The position numbers and the translations under genes were made by a program. The notes under the pieces were generated by a model. The model worked only from the letters and a program-made list of their open reading frames with translations. It had not been told where the DNA came from and made no database searches. This document shows positions 6,595-14,589 of a stretch of 23,905 bases of DNA, piece after piece; the stretch's first letter is position 1; every line of letters begins with the position of its first letter. Location of the stretch: assembly GCA_900754695.1 (NCBI GenBank), contig CAAEDU010000079.1, positions 1 through 23,905 on the forward strand. Direction: 5' to 3'. Source of the DNA: Clostridia bacterium (lineage in GTDB: Bacteria; Bacillota; Clostridia; Christensenellales; CAG-917).

Positions 6595-7866
6595 CTAGGA
6601 CTTGGAGAGGACGAGCTCCATGCGCGCCTGGCGTATGGCGGAGATCATGACGTCCACCGCGAACTCCATCTCTTCGAGGGAGGGGACGGAGGGAGCGACG
6701 CGGATGTTGCTGTTCATGTCGTCGAGCTTGTAGGGGAAGGTGGCGCCTGCGGCGGTGAACTTGACGCCTGCAGTGGCGGCGAGCTCCACTATGCGCTTGG
6801 CGCAGGACTTGACGTCCACGGAGATAAAGTAGCCTCCGCGCGGCTTGGACCATTTGACGAACTGATCGCCGTCGAACGCCTCGGTGAACTTGCGGTCAAA
6901 CAGCTCAAACTTGGGGCGCAGGAGCGCGGCGTGTTTCTTCATGACTTCCCTCACGCCGTCGGCGTTTTTCAGGAAGTTGACGTGCATGATCTGGTTGACC
7001 TTGTTGGCGTTGATGCACTTGAAGAACATCTTGGCGGCGATGTCCTTGATGTTCGCCTCGGACGCGGCGATGGCGGAGATGCCGCTGCCCGCAAAGGTGA
7101 TCTTGGACGTGGACGCGAAGGAATAGATGCGGTCCATCGTGCCCGCCTTGCGTGCGACGTCGAATATGTTCTTGAGCTTGTCATCCTCATCGTAGAGGCT
7201 GTGCACCATATAGGCGTTGTCCCAGAAGATGCGGAAATCGCTTGCCGCGGTCTTCATGGTGGCGAGCCTTTCCACCACGCTGTCCGAGAAGGTGACGCCG
7301 GTGGGGTTGGAATATTTCGGTACGCACCAGATGCCCTTGATGGAGTCGTCCTCTCTCACGAGCGCTTCGATGACGTCCATGTCGGGTCCGTCCTCTTTCA
7401 TGCGGACGGTGATCATCTCGATGCCGAACTGCTGGCAGATGGAGAAGTGGCGGTCATAGCCGGGGGCGGGACAGACGAACTTCACCTTTTTGAGGTTGTT
7501 CCAGGGAGTGCCGCCGAGCACCCCGAACTGCTTTGCAAAGTGCACGAGGGTGTACATAAGGTCGAGGCTGCTGCCGTCGCCGACGAACACTTCCTCGCTC
7601 TTCACGCCAAAGAGCTCCGCAAAGAGCGCCTTGCACGCCTTGGTGCCGCCGAGGTCGCCGTAATTGCGCGCGTCCGCGGTTTCTGCCGAATAGTTGTAAC
7701 TCCCCGCATTCCTGAGCATGGGCATTGCGATCTCGAGCTGTTCCTTGGCCGGTCTGCCGCGCGTCATGTCCACATTTCTGCCCTCTTTGATCAGCTTTTT
7801 GAAGCGCTTCTGCTCGTCGTGGAGCAGGGCTTCGAGTTCCTTGACGGAAAAAGACTTATAATCCAT
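6595..7866 (-). CDS. PLP-dependent aminotransferase, type Ic aspartate aminotransferase-like
   Basis: Predicted to move the amino group between aspartate (or a similar amino acid) and 2-oxoglutarate with pyridoxal phosphate. All fold-type I residues are visible in the 423-residue protein: Asn187 in NPTG, Asp216 and Tyr219 in FWDNAYMVHS, the Schiff-base Lys255 in TSKITFAGSG, and the carboxylate-binding Arg389 in NIRVAPS. The DMTRGRPAKEQLEIAMPML opening and the NYGDLGGTKACKALFAELF segment are typical of the subgroup that includes Corynebacterium AspT (Pfam PF12897). The ATG at 7866 follows AGGAGG at a short distance; an upstream TTG at 7917 lies by the -10 box and is rejected. It is a single gene behind der. 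Substrate specificity is inferred. Confidence 0.88.
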   Translation of the reverse strand: MDYKSFSVKELEALLHDEQKRFKKLIKEGRNVDMTRGRPAKEQLEIAMPMLRNAGSYNYSAETADARNYGDLGGTKACKALFAELFGVKSEEVFVGDGSSLDLMYTLVHFAKQFGVLGGTPWNNLKKVKFVCPAPGYDRHFSICQQFGIEMITVRMKEDGPDMDVIEALVREDDSIKGIWCVPKYSNPTGVTFSDSVVERLATMKTAASDFRIFWDNAYMVHSLYDEDDKLKNIFDVARKAGTMDRIYSFASTSKITFAGSGISAIAASEANIKDIAAKMFFKCINANKVNQIMHVNFLKNADGVREVMKKHAALLRPKFELFDRKFTEAFDGDQFVKWSKPRGGYFISVDVKSCAKRIVELAATAGVKFTAAGATFPYKLDDMNSNIRVAPSVPSLEEMEFAVDVMISAIRQARMELVLSKS

Positions 7867-7919
7867 GATCCTCCTGTCGCCGCGCGAGCGGCGCACCGCG
7901 CCGAGCGCGGTTTTCAATT

Positions 7920-7948
7920 ATCCTATCACAAAACCCGCCCGAGCGCAA
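7920..7948 (-). promoter_or_regulatory. Possible promoter of the aminotransferase
   Basis: On the minus strand TTGCGC (7948-7943), a 17-bp spacer and TAGGAT (7925-7920) lie about 55 bp before the ATG. Both boxes deviate from consensus, and the site overlaps the hairpin at 7930-7953, so termination of der and initiation here would share bases. Confidence 0.4.
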
Positions 7949-7953
7949 GCGGG
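7930..7953 (-). terminator. Weak terminator-like hairpin after der
   Basis: CCCGC and GCGGG arms with a 10-nt loop are followed by TTTTGTG on the minus strand, five bases past the der stop. The stem is short; partial readthrough into the aminotransferase is plausible. Confidence 0.4.
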
Positions 7954-7957
7954 AATT

Positions 7958-9271
7958 TCAGCCGTCCTCGCCGCCGCCCCTCACCAGGATGCGGATGGGC
8001 GTGCCCGCGAAATCGAAACTGCGGCGGAGCGCATTCTCGATGTAACGCTTGTAGCTGAAATGCATGAGGTCGGGGTCGTTGACCTTCAGCACGAAGGTGG
8101 GCGGCGCGACGGACACCTCGGTGATGTAGAGCAATTTGAGGCGTTTGCCGAGCTTGGAGGGCGGCTCGCTGATCCTGGTGGCGTCCGCGAGCACCTCGTT
8201 GAGCAGCCCCGTCGAGATCCTGCGGCGGGAGGCGGCGAGCACCTTCCTGCACGCGGGGAGTATGCCGTCAGCGCGCTTGCCCGTCAACGCGGAGATATAG
8301 ACGGACTTGAAATAGTCCATGAACTTCAGATCCTCGTGCAGCTTCTTTTCGTACTTCTCGATGGTGTGCGTGTCCTTTGCGACGAGGTCCCACTTGTTCA
8401 TCACGATGACGGAGGGCTTGCCCTGCTCGTGGACGTATCCCGCGATCTTGACGTCCTGCTCCGTCAGACCTTCCGCGGCGTCCACCACCACGACGACGAC
8501 GTCTGCGCGGCGCACGGCGAGAAGACTCCTGATCACGCTGTACTTTTCCAACCCCTCCCCCACGCTCTTCTTGCGGCGGATGCCCGCGGTGTCAATGAGG
8601 ACATAGCGGTCGCCGCCCACGGTGAGAGGGGTGTCGATGGCGTCGCGCGTGGTGCCCGCGATGTTGCTCACGATGACGCGCTCATAGCCGAGCAGCCTGT
8701 TGACGATGGAGCTCTTGCCCGCGTTGGGCTTGCCCACGATGGCGATCCTGATGACGTCCTCGTCCTCTTCGGGAGGGGCGGCGGGCACGGTCTCTATCAC
8801 CGCGTCGAGAAGGTCGCCTATGCCCTTCCCCTGCGCCGCGGAGACGGGGTGCGGGTCGCCGAAACCGAGGGAATAGAACCTGTACGCCTCGTGCAGCTCG
8901 TTGTTGTCGATCTTGTTGACGGCGAGGATGACGGGCACCTTGGCGCCGCGAAGGTACGCCGCGATGGCTTCGTCGTCGAGGGTGAGCCCCGTCTTGCCGT
9001 CCACGACATAGACGATGGCGTCGGCGGCTTCCACAGCGATCTCCACCTGCGCGCGGATGTGCGACCACATCTCGTCCTCGCTTTTAAGTTCCAGCCCTCC
9101 CGTGTCGATGAGAGTGAAGGCGTGCCCGCACCACTCCGAGTCCGCATAAATGCGGTCGCGAGTGACGCCGGGGGTGTCCTCGACGATGGAGATCCTGTCC
9201 CCCGCGATGCGGTTGAACAGCGTGGACTTGCCCACATTGGGACGTCCCACTATGGCAATGAGCGGTTTCAT
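7958..9271 (-). CDS. der: Ribosome biogenesis GTPase Der (EngA)
   Basis: Essential double-GTPase that helps assemble the 50S ribosomal subunit. At 437 residues it is the standard length. The first G domain has G1 GRPNVGKST (9-17), DTPG and an NKID motif near 119-122. The second has G1 GKPNAGKSS (180-188), DTAG and NKWD. A C-terminal KH-like domain follows, with the usual VAPPTFVLKVNDPDLMHFSYKRYIENALR stretch near its end. The start overlaps the stop of the upstream DUF512 gene by ATGA (9268-9271), and AGGAG precedes it. It is the last gene of a four-gene operon; the DUF512-der pairing is widespread in Clostridia. Confidence 0.97.
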   Translation of the reverse strand: MKPLIAIVGRPNVGKSTLFNRIAGDRISIVEDTPGVTRDRIYADSEWCGHAFTLIDTGGLELKSEDEMWSHIRAQVEIAVEAADAIVYVVDGKTGLTLDDEAIAAYLRGAKVPVILAVNKIDNNELHEAYRFYSLGFGDPHPVSAAQGKGIGDLLDAVIETVPAAPPEEDEDVIRIAIVGKPNAGKSSIVNRLLGYERVIVSNIAGTTRDAIDTPLTVGGDRYVLIDTAGIRRKKSVGEGLEKYSVIRSLLAVRRADVVVVVVDAAEGLTEQDVKIAGYVHEQGKPSVIVMNKWDLVAKDTHTIEKYEKKLHEDLKFMDYFKSVYISALTGKRADGILPACRKVLAASRRRISTGLLNEVLADATRISEPPSKLGKRLKLLYITEVSVAPPTFVLKVNDPDLMHFSYKRYIENALRRSFDFAGTPIRILVRGGGEDG

Positions 9272-10551
9272 TCGTTCTCCTCCCCGCGGAAATGTCCCGC
9301 GATGCGTCCGACGAGGTCGGACCCGTTGTGCGACACCACGATGACGGGCACGCCGAGGGCGCGCTCCACCTCACCGAGCGTCACATTGTCCAAAAATACG
9401 TCGCCGAACTCTTTCAACATATTGTCCGGGATGACCGCGGCGTCCATGCCCGCGCAGTCCGCCTGCGCGATGACATCCCCCGCCGTCACCAGCCCGGCAA
9501 CGGTGATCGTTTCGCCGAAAAAGCGGTTCACTATGCCGAAAACGGTGCTTGAAGTGCCGATATGCGCGTCAACTTCCTTCATCTTCTCCCTAAGGAAGGG
9601 GGCGAAATCCACCCCCGTGATGAGGGCGACGCGCGCGCCGAGCTTCATCTCGGGCAGCGAAGAGAGCTCGTAGTCCACGTTGTCGTAGAACTCCGCAAAC
9701 AGTCCCACGCCATTCTCGATCTGTTCAAAGTCGCCGTAATAGGCGTACTCGCGCGGGGCGAGCCCCGCCTTGACGTAATACTCGTCCGAGCACCAGCAGA
9801 AGCCCCCGAACTCCTCGTTGAGTTTCTCCACCGCGGCGACAGTCCCTGCGGACTCCTCTTTGGTCGCGATGCGGATGGGCGCGAGACCTTCGCGGTGCGC
9901 GGTGAGACCTACGGGGACGACGGCGACAGTCTCCACCCCCTCCACTCCGTGCAAGCCGCGGATGCTCTTTTCAAGCTCCTCCCCGTCGTTGATGCCGGGG
10001 ACGATGACGAGCTGGGTGTGCATCTTTATGCCGTTCGCGCCGAGGTGGCGCATCCTCTCGATGAGGCGGGAGGCGCCGGGATTGGCGACCAGGCGCACCC
10101 TCACCTCGTCCGTGAAAGCGTGCACCGAAATGTAGATGGGGCTGAGGTGCAGGCGGACTATCCTCTCCACCTCTTCGTCCGAAAGGTTGGTCAGGGTGAC
10201 GTAGCTGCCGCTGATGAAGCTGTAACGGTAGTCGTCGTCCTTGACGTAGAGGCTGCCGCGCATCCCCTTGGGGAGCTGATCCACAAAGCAGAACACGCAC
10301 TTGTTGCGGCAGCGCATGGGACGCATCTCCGAGTCCAGCTCGATGTCGAGGGGCTCGTCCGCGCTCTTTTTGAAGTGCAGGGTGCGGCGCTTGCCCGCGC
10401 GGATCACCTCCGCGTCGAAGCGCTCCTCCCCGTCGAAATAGAGGCAGTCGAGGACATCCTCGACGGGCGAACCGCCGAGGGAGACGAGGTCGTCCCCGAC
10501 GCGCAGACCTGCGCGTTTTGCCGCCTTTCCGAGCGATGTTACGAGAGCCAT
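9268..10551 (-). CDS. DUF512 domain protein, PDZ plus radical-SAM-type iron-sulfur enzyme
   Basis: 427 residues with an N-terminal PDZ-like domain (about 1-60: TSLGKAAKRAGLRVGDDLVSLGG). Next comes a cysteine cluster C81-x3-C85-x2-C88 in RCRNKCVFCFVDQLP, the spacing used to bind the radical-SAM 4Fe-4S cluster. A barrel region follows (SGSYVTLTNL, HLSPIYISVHAFTDEVR, QLVIVPGINDG), then the C-terminal DUF512 domain (from about residue 200, ending near 420). The family is conserved in Clostridia and cyanobacteria, but its reaction is unknown to me. GGAGG precedes the ATG at 10551. It starts one base after the previous stop and overlaps der, so it is surely co-translated with both. A link to ribosome or rRNA maturation is only suggested by the der neighbour. 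Confidence 0.9.
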   Translation of the reverse strand: MALVTSLGKAAKRAGLRVGDDLVSLGGSPVEDVLDCLYFDGEERFDAEVIRAGKRRTLHFKKSADEPLDIELDSEMRPMRCRNKCVFCFVDQLPKGMRGSLYVKDDDYRYSFISGSYVTLTNLSDEEVERIVRLHLSPIYISVHAFTDEVRVRLVANPGASRLIERMRHLGANGIKMHTQLVIVPGINDGEELEKSIRGLHGVEGVETVAVVPVGLTAHREGLAPIRIATKEESAGTVAAVEKLNEEFGGFCWCSDEYYVKAGLAPREYAYYGDFEQIENGVGLFAEFYDNVDYELSSLPEMKLGARVALITGVDFAPFLREKMKEVDAHIGTSSTVFGIVNRFFGETITVAGLVTAGDVIAQADCAGMDAAVIPDNMLKEFGDVFLDNVTLGEVERALGVPVIVVSHNGSDLVGRIAGHFRGEENE

Positions 10552-10552
10552 C

Positions 10553-11632
10553 TCAACCTCCGAAGCGCGCTTCGAGATAGCCCGCCGTGTTGGCGAGCGA
10601 GAACATCTCCGTCCGTCTCTTCCCGTTTTCGGTGAACTCGGACGCGGTGTCCGTCTGCATGAACTTATAGATGAGCGCGACGATGTCGATGTCGGCTCGG
10701 GCGCGCATCACGAGCCCGCCCCTTTCGAGATATTCGAGGTTGCGCTCCGCCTCGCCTCCCCCGCCGAACGCGATGACGGGATGCCCGGTGCGGAAGCACT
10801 TGTAGATGACGGACGGCTCGTATCGCGTGACCACGATGTCGCTCATCTTGAGATAGTCCTCAAACATATCCCGGCGGGTGATGAGCACGACGTTGCTGCG
10901 CGTCTCCGCCCCGTCCGCCTTCCTTCTGAGAGCGCCGAGCAACCTGACGTCGTCGGCGTAGCATACGATGTTGATGATGTCGCCCTGATCCACTAAAAGC
11001 CCGAGGATCTCAGCCGCGTCCCTGCCGTCCGCATTGACGAATACGGTGGGAGTGCGCGGGAGACCGAGCTCCTGTTTGCCCTCCTCTCTTTCGAGGGGGG
11101 TGACGAAGGGCGCGTCGAACGGGAGACCCGTCACCGCGACGTTTTTGGGCGGCACGCCCTTTTCCGCAAGAGCGTCTCTGATGTCGCCGTTCTCCACGAG
11201 ATAGATGTCCGCAGTCAGCGCCGCCGACGCCGTCTGCGGCAGCACGAAGGACGCGACGGAATGCACGGAAGGGACGGTGATGCCCCCCTTTCTTTTGGCT
11301 TCCGCGAACGCCGCCTGCGCATAGGGGGTGACTGTGAGCACATATTCCGGGGCGTAGCGTTTGACGGCATTGGCTATGCGCCTGTTCCTGCCGTAGAGTT
11401 TCCGCGCCCTGCCTCCGCCCGCGGGGAGGACGAGCAGCCGTCTTTTCTCGCGCAGAAAGGCGAGTTTTTCCGCCGTCCGCGTCTTCACGATGGGCTTCGC
11501 GCCGTACTTTTTCTCATCCAGGGTCACGACGTTGTACGCGCCGTCGGCGCGGATCGCCGCGGCGTAGTTTTCCGCCGCGCCTCCGCGCTCGTCCGAGGAT
11601 GTGAGGATGAGTACGACGGGCTTGCGCTGCAT
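10553..11632 (-). CDS. GT-B glycosyltransferase-like protein, MGDG synthase/MurG-related
   Basis: 359 residues with the two-domain outline of MGDG synthase and diacylglycerol glucosyltransferases (GT28). The linker SVASFVLPQTASAALTADIYLVENGDIRDALAEKGVPPKNVAVTGLPFDAPF (about 125-176, read in parts) copies the family pattern 'SE-x-x-K/R-x-x-L-x-x-KG-V-P-x-x-x-I-x-V-TG-I-P'. The C-terminal region SDIVVTRYEPSVIYKCFRTGHPVIAFGG (264-291) aligns with the donor-binding loop, but the usual P-G-G is replaced by Y-E-P. The N-terminal G-G-H motif is also degenerate (DERGGAAENYAAAI, 14-27). It may use an unusual substrate or be non-catalytic. No signal peptide. The start ATG at 11632 lies one base after the rnj stop, with GGAGG inside rnj. 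The frame is open further upstream but inside rnj, so that is rejected. Confidence 0.65.
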   Translation of the reverse strand: MQRKPVVLILTSSDERGGAAENYAAAIRADGAYNVVTLDEKKYGAKPIVKTRTAEKLAFLREKRRLLVLPAGGGRARKLYGRNRRIANAVKRYAPEYVLTVTPYAQAAFAEAKRKGGITVPSVHSVASFVLPQTASAALTADIYLVENGDIRDALAEKGVPPKNVAVTGLPFDAPFVTPLEREEGKQELGLPRTPTVFVNADGRDAAEILGLLVDQGDIINIVCYADDVRLLGALRRKADGAETRSNVVLITRRDMFEDYLKMSDIVVTRYEPSVIYKCFRTGHPVIAFGGGGEAERNLEYLERGGLVMRARADIDIVALIYKFMQTDTASEFTENGKRRTEMFSLANTAGYLEARFGG

Positions 11633-11633
11633 G

Positions 11634-13265
11634 TCAGTCCTCCACGATGATGGGGATGATGATGGGGAACTGTCTGTCGCGGTAGAAGAGCTTGCGCACC
11701 GCCTTCTTGACGGCGCGGGCGAGCTCGCCGAGACCGTTCTCGTCGAAGTCCGCGGCATTCACGGTGTCGCGCACGGTGTCCGCGATCTCCTTCTCTATCT
11801 CGTCGGTGAGGTTGAACCCTCTCGCGATGACGTCGGGATCGCCCGCGATGACGCCCTTCTCGGTGTTGACGCTGGCAAGAACGAGCAGCATGCCGTATTC
11901 GGCGAGCGACCTGCGGTCGGACACCACGGAGGAGCCGTCCTCGAGCACCACGCCGTCCACATAGACGTTGCCCGCGGGCACGTTGGAATGCTGTTTGATG
12001 GAGTGTGCGTTGACGCCGTACGCCTCGCCGATGTTGGGGATGACGATGTTGCTCTCCTTGATGCCGAGGTCCTTCGCGATCTCCGCATGCTTGAACTGAT
12101 GACGGTATTCGCCGTGCACGGGCATGAAATATTTTGGGCGGACGAGGGAGAGCATGATCTTGAGCTCCTCCTCATAGGCGTGCCCGGAGACGTGCACTTC
12201 GTTCATCGCCTCATAGATGACGTTGGCACCCTTGCGGAAGAGGTTGTTGATGACGTCGTAGATGGACTTCTCGTTGCCGGGGATGGGGGTGGACGAGAGC
12301 ACCACGACGTCGTCGGGACCCACCGTCACCTTGTTGAAATCCCCTTTGCTCATGCGGTTCAACGCGCTGGACGGCTCACCCTGCGAGCCCGTCGCGATGA
12401 CCACGAGCTTCTCGGGAGGGAGCTTGCCCACGCCGTCCGCGATGATGCCCTTGGGCACCTGCAGTTCGCCCACGCGCGACGCCACTTCCACGATGCCCTT
12501 CATGCTCCTGCCCGCGAGCACGACCTTCCTGCCGTACTTCTCCGCGAGCCACATGATCTGCTGCACCCTGTAATTGGAGGAGGCGAAGCACGCCACGACG
12601 ATGCGCTTTTTCGGGTTGGCGACAAAGATGTTCTCCAGCCCCTGCCCCACCACCATCTCGGAGGTGGAAGAGCCCTTGCGCTCCACGTTGGTGGACTCGC
12701 CCAGCATGAGCAGCACGCCCTTGGCGCCGATCTCCGCTATGCGCTGGAGGTCCGTCTTCTTGCCGTCGATGGGGGTGTTGTCGATCTTGAAATCGCCGGT
12801 GATGAACACGACGCCCACGGGCGTGGTGACGGAGAGCGCGCACGCTCCCGCCATGGAGTGCGCCACCTTGATGAACTCCACCTTGAAGCAGCCCATCTCC
12901 ACCTCGTCGCCGGGCTTCACGCGGTTGAGCTGCGCCTTGATGCCGCGCTCGGAGAGCTTGCGCTCCAGAAGTCCAAGCGTGAGAGCGGTGCCGTAGACGG
13001 GCACTTTGAGCTCGTCGGCGTAGTAAGGCAGCGCGCCGATGTGATCCTCATGACCGTGAGTGAGGACGATGCCGCGCAGCTTCTTCAGGTTGTCGCGGAT
13101 GTAGGTGATGTCGGGGATGATGGCGTCGATGCCGGGGCTGTCCTCGCGGGGGAACTCCACGCCGCAGTCCACGATGATGATGTCGTCGCCGAACTCGAGG
13201 GCGGTCATATTCTTGCCGATCTCACCGACGCCGCCCAGAAACACTACTTTTACGGATTTTGCCAT
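11634..13265 (-). CDS. rnj: Ribonuclease J
   Basis: Metallo-beta-lactamase/beta-CASP nuclease with 5'-exo and endonuclease activity, central to mRNA decay and rRNA 5' maturation in Firmicutes. The 543 residues match the family. The zinc motif HGHEDH (70-75: His70, His72, Asp74, His75) is intact. LGGVGEIGKNM at the start, ITGDFKIDN (lactamase motif), the beta-CASP domain and the VSGHAYEEELKIMLSLVRPKYFMPVHGEYRH segment are all typical. A C-terminal domain closes the protein. Start at 13265 follows AAGGAG. It is first in the operon with the glycosyltransferase-like gene, DUF512 and der. Only one copy lies in this window, so rnjA versus rnjB cannot be decided. Confidence 0.95.
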   Translation of the reverse strand: MAKSVKVVFLGGVGEIGKNMTALEFGDDIIIVDCGVEFPREDSPGIDAIIPDITYIRDNLKKLRGIVLTHGHEDHIGALPYYADELKVPVYGTALTLGLLERKLSERGIKAQLNRVKPGDEVEMGCFKVEFIKVAHSMAGACALSVTTPVGVVFITGDFKIDNTPIDGKKTDLQRIAEIGAKGVLLMLGESTNVERKGSSTSEMVVGQGLENIFVANPKKRIVVACFASSNYRVQQIMWLAEKYGRKVVLAGRSMKGIVEVASRVGELQVPKGIIADGVGKLPPEKLVVIATGSQGEPSSALNRMSKGDFNKVTVGPDDVVVLSSTPIPGNEKSIYDVINNLFRKGANVIYEAMNEVHVSGHAYEEELKIMLSLVRPKYFMPVHGEYRHQFKHAEIAKDLGIKESNIVIPNIGEAYGVNAHSIKQHSNVPAGNVYVDGVVLEDGSSVVSDRRSLAEYGMLLVLASVNTEKGVIAGDPDVIARGFNLTDEIEKEIADTVRDTVNAADFDENGLGELARAVKKAVRKLFYRDRQFPIIIPIIVED

Positions 13266-13278
13266 TTTTCTCCTTTCG

Positions 13279-13332
13279 GAGCGGCTGAGGACGAGCGTCC
13301 GTCCCGCTCCGCGCGCGGCAGTGCGCCGCGCG
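13279..13332 (-). promoter_or_regulatory. Structured 5' leader of rnj: two hairpins
   Basis: Reading leftward, a perfect 8-bp stem CGCGCGGC/GCCGCGCG (13332-13312) with a 5-nt loop is followed by a second hairpin, GAGCGG/CCGCTC with an inner GGAC/GTCC (13309-13279). The second ends just before the ribosome site. The predicted transcript carries about 90 untranslated bases. Neither hairpin has a U-tract. Confidence 0.55.
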
Positions 13333-13362
13333 TCTCAAACGATTTTTCTCAAATTAAATTAT

Positions 13363-13391
13363 ATTATACAAAAAAAAAGAGACTATGGCAA
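13363..13391 (-). promoter_or_regulatory. Sigma-A promoter of the rnj operon
   Basis: On the minus strand TTGCCA (13391-13386), a 17-bp T-rich spacer and TATAAT (13368-13363) lie about 100 bp before the rnj ATG. No other promoter is evident for the next three genes. Confidence 0.8.
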
Positions 13392-13446
13392 GCGCCGCGA
13401 GCCCCTCGGAAAAAATCTCCGCCGCCGCGTTTTCTTCCTCAATTTC

Positions 13447-13476
13447 TTTACACAGCGCGGGCAAATGTTGTATAAT
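13447..13476 (+). promoter_or_regulatory. Sigma-A promoter of serC-serA
   Basis: TTTACA (13447-13452), an 18-bp spacer and TATAAT (13471-13476) lie 33 bp before the serC ATG. The leader is short, with no room for a riboswitch or T-box. Confidence 0.75.
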
Positions 13477-13508
13477 GTGTGGGTCAAATATAGTTCAAGG
13501 AGGCAACT

Positions 13509-14582
13509 ATGCGAGTTTACAATTTCTCCGCTGGCCCCGGCATGCTCCCCTTGGAGGTGCTGGAAGAGGCAGGCAGGCAGATCACGGATTATGAAGGCTC
13601 AGGCATGAGCGTCATGGAGCTCAGCCACCGCGGTAAGGTCTACGAGCCCATCCACAACGAATGCATCTCCCTCGTGCGCGAGCTGATGAACGTCTCCGAC
13701 GAGTATGAAGTGCTCCTTCTCCAGGGCGGCGCGTCCACGCAGTTCGAGGCGGTCCCCCTCAATCTTTTGAAGAAGGGTCGCGCGGACTACGTCGTGACGG
13801 GCAACTTCTCCAAGAAGGCTTATAAAGAAGCGATAAAATACGGCGACATCCGCCTGGTCGCGTCCTCCGAAGAGGCGGGCTACACCTACATCCCCAAGGT
13901 GACGCGCAAGGACTTCCGCGATGACATCGACTATGTCCACATCACCGAGAACAACACCATCTTCGGCACCAAGTGGCACTATCTGCCCGACTGCGGCGCT
14001 CCCCTGGTGTCCGACATGTCCTCCTGCATCATGAGCGAGGTCGCGGACGTGAACAAGTACGCCCTGATCTACGCCGGCGCGCAGAAGAACCTCGCTCCCG
14101 CGGGCGTCACCCTCGTCATCGTGAGAAAGGATATGCTGGGCGGCGAGATGGCGGTCTGCCCCACCATGCTCAAATATTCCGTCCATGCGGCGAACAACAG
14201 CCTCTACAACACGCCCCCCTGCTGGCCCATCTACGTCATGATGCTCAACATGCGCTATCTCAAGAAGATGGGCGGCGTCGCCGCGATGGAGAAGATCAAC
14301 CGCGAGAAATCCGCGATGCTCTACGACTTCATCGACAACTCTTCTTTCTACAAAAACAAGGTGAATCCCGAGGATCGCTCCATGATGAACGTCCCCTTCG
14401 TCACTCCCTCCGCGGAGCTGGACGCCAAGTTCGTCAAAGAGGCGGAAGGCGCGGGGCTCGTCTCCCTCAAAGGACACCGTCTCGCGGGCGGTATGCGCGC
14501 TTCCATCTACAACGCCATGCCCGTCGAGGGCGTGAAGGCGCTCATCGACTTCATGAAGAAGTTCGAGCTCGAGAACAAGTGA
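13509..14582 (+). CDS. serC: Phosphoserine aminotransferase
   Basis: Converts 3-phosphohydroxypyruvate and glutamate to phosphoserine and 2-oxoglutarate, the second step of serine biosynthesis (cytoplasmic, PLP-dependent). At 357 residues it is the usual size. The N-terminal VYNFSAGPGMLPLEVLEEA is diagnostic. LLQGGASTQFEAVPLNL binds the cofactor phosphate. Lys193 in YAGAQKNLAPAG is the Schiff-base lysine, and HAANNSLYNTPPCW and GMRASIYNA close the active site. AAGGAGG (13497-13503) precedes the ATG at 13509. serA follows seven bases later, forming an operon. Phosphoserine phosphatase is not in the window. Confidence 0.97.
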   Translation: MRVYNFSAGPGMLPLEVLEEAGRQITDYEGSGMSVMELSHRGKVYEPIHNECISLVRELMNVSDEYEVLLLQGGASTQFEAVPLNLLKKGRADYVVTGNFSKKAYKEAIKYGDIRLVASSEEAGYTYIPKVTRKDFRDDIDYVHITENNTIFGTKWHYLPDCGAPLVSDMSSCIMSEVADVNKYALIYAGAQKNLAPAGVTLVIVRKDMLGGEMAVCPTMLKYSVHAANNSLYNTPPCWPIYVMMLNMRYLKKMGGVAAMEKINREKSAMLYDFIDNSSFYKNKVNPEDRSMMNVPFVTPSAELDAKFVKEAEGAGLVSLKGHRLAGGMRASIYNAMPVEGVKALIDFMKKFELENK

Positions 14583-14589
14583 GGGCGAT

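Noticed and set aside
7915..7917. An upstream TTG start adding 17 residues to the aminotransferase
   Set aside because: The extension is not family-like, has no ribosome site and lies at the predicted -10 box; the ATG at 7866 follows AGGAGG.
7865..9673. A 602-residue open frame on the plus strand opposite der
   Set aside because: It is antisense to two intact conserved genes; no domain or ribosome site.
11601..13475. A 624-residue open frame on the plus strand opposite rnj
   Set aside because: It is a shadow of rnj with no recognisable domain, no ribosome site and a His/Asp-rich mirror composition.
13477..13508. Serine- or T-box-type riboswitch before serC
   Set aside because: Only about 30 bases separate the promoter from the ATG, and no antiterminator or T-box sequence is present.
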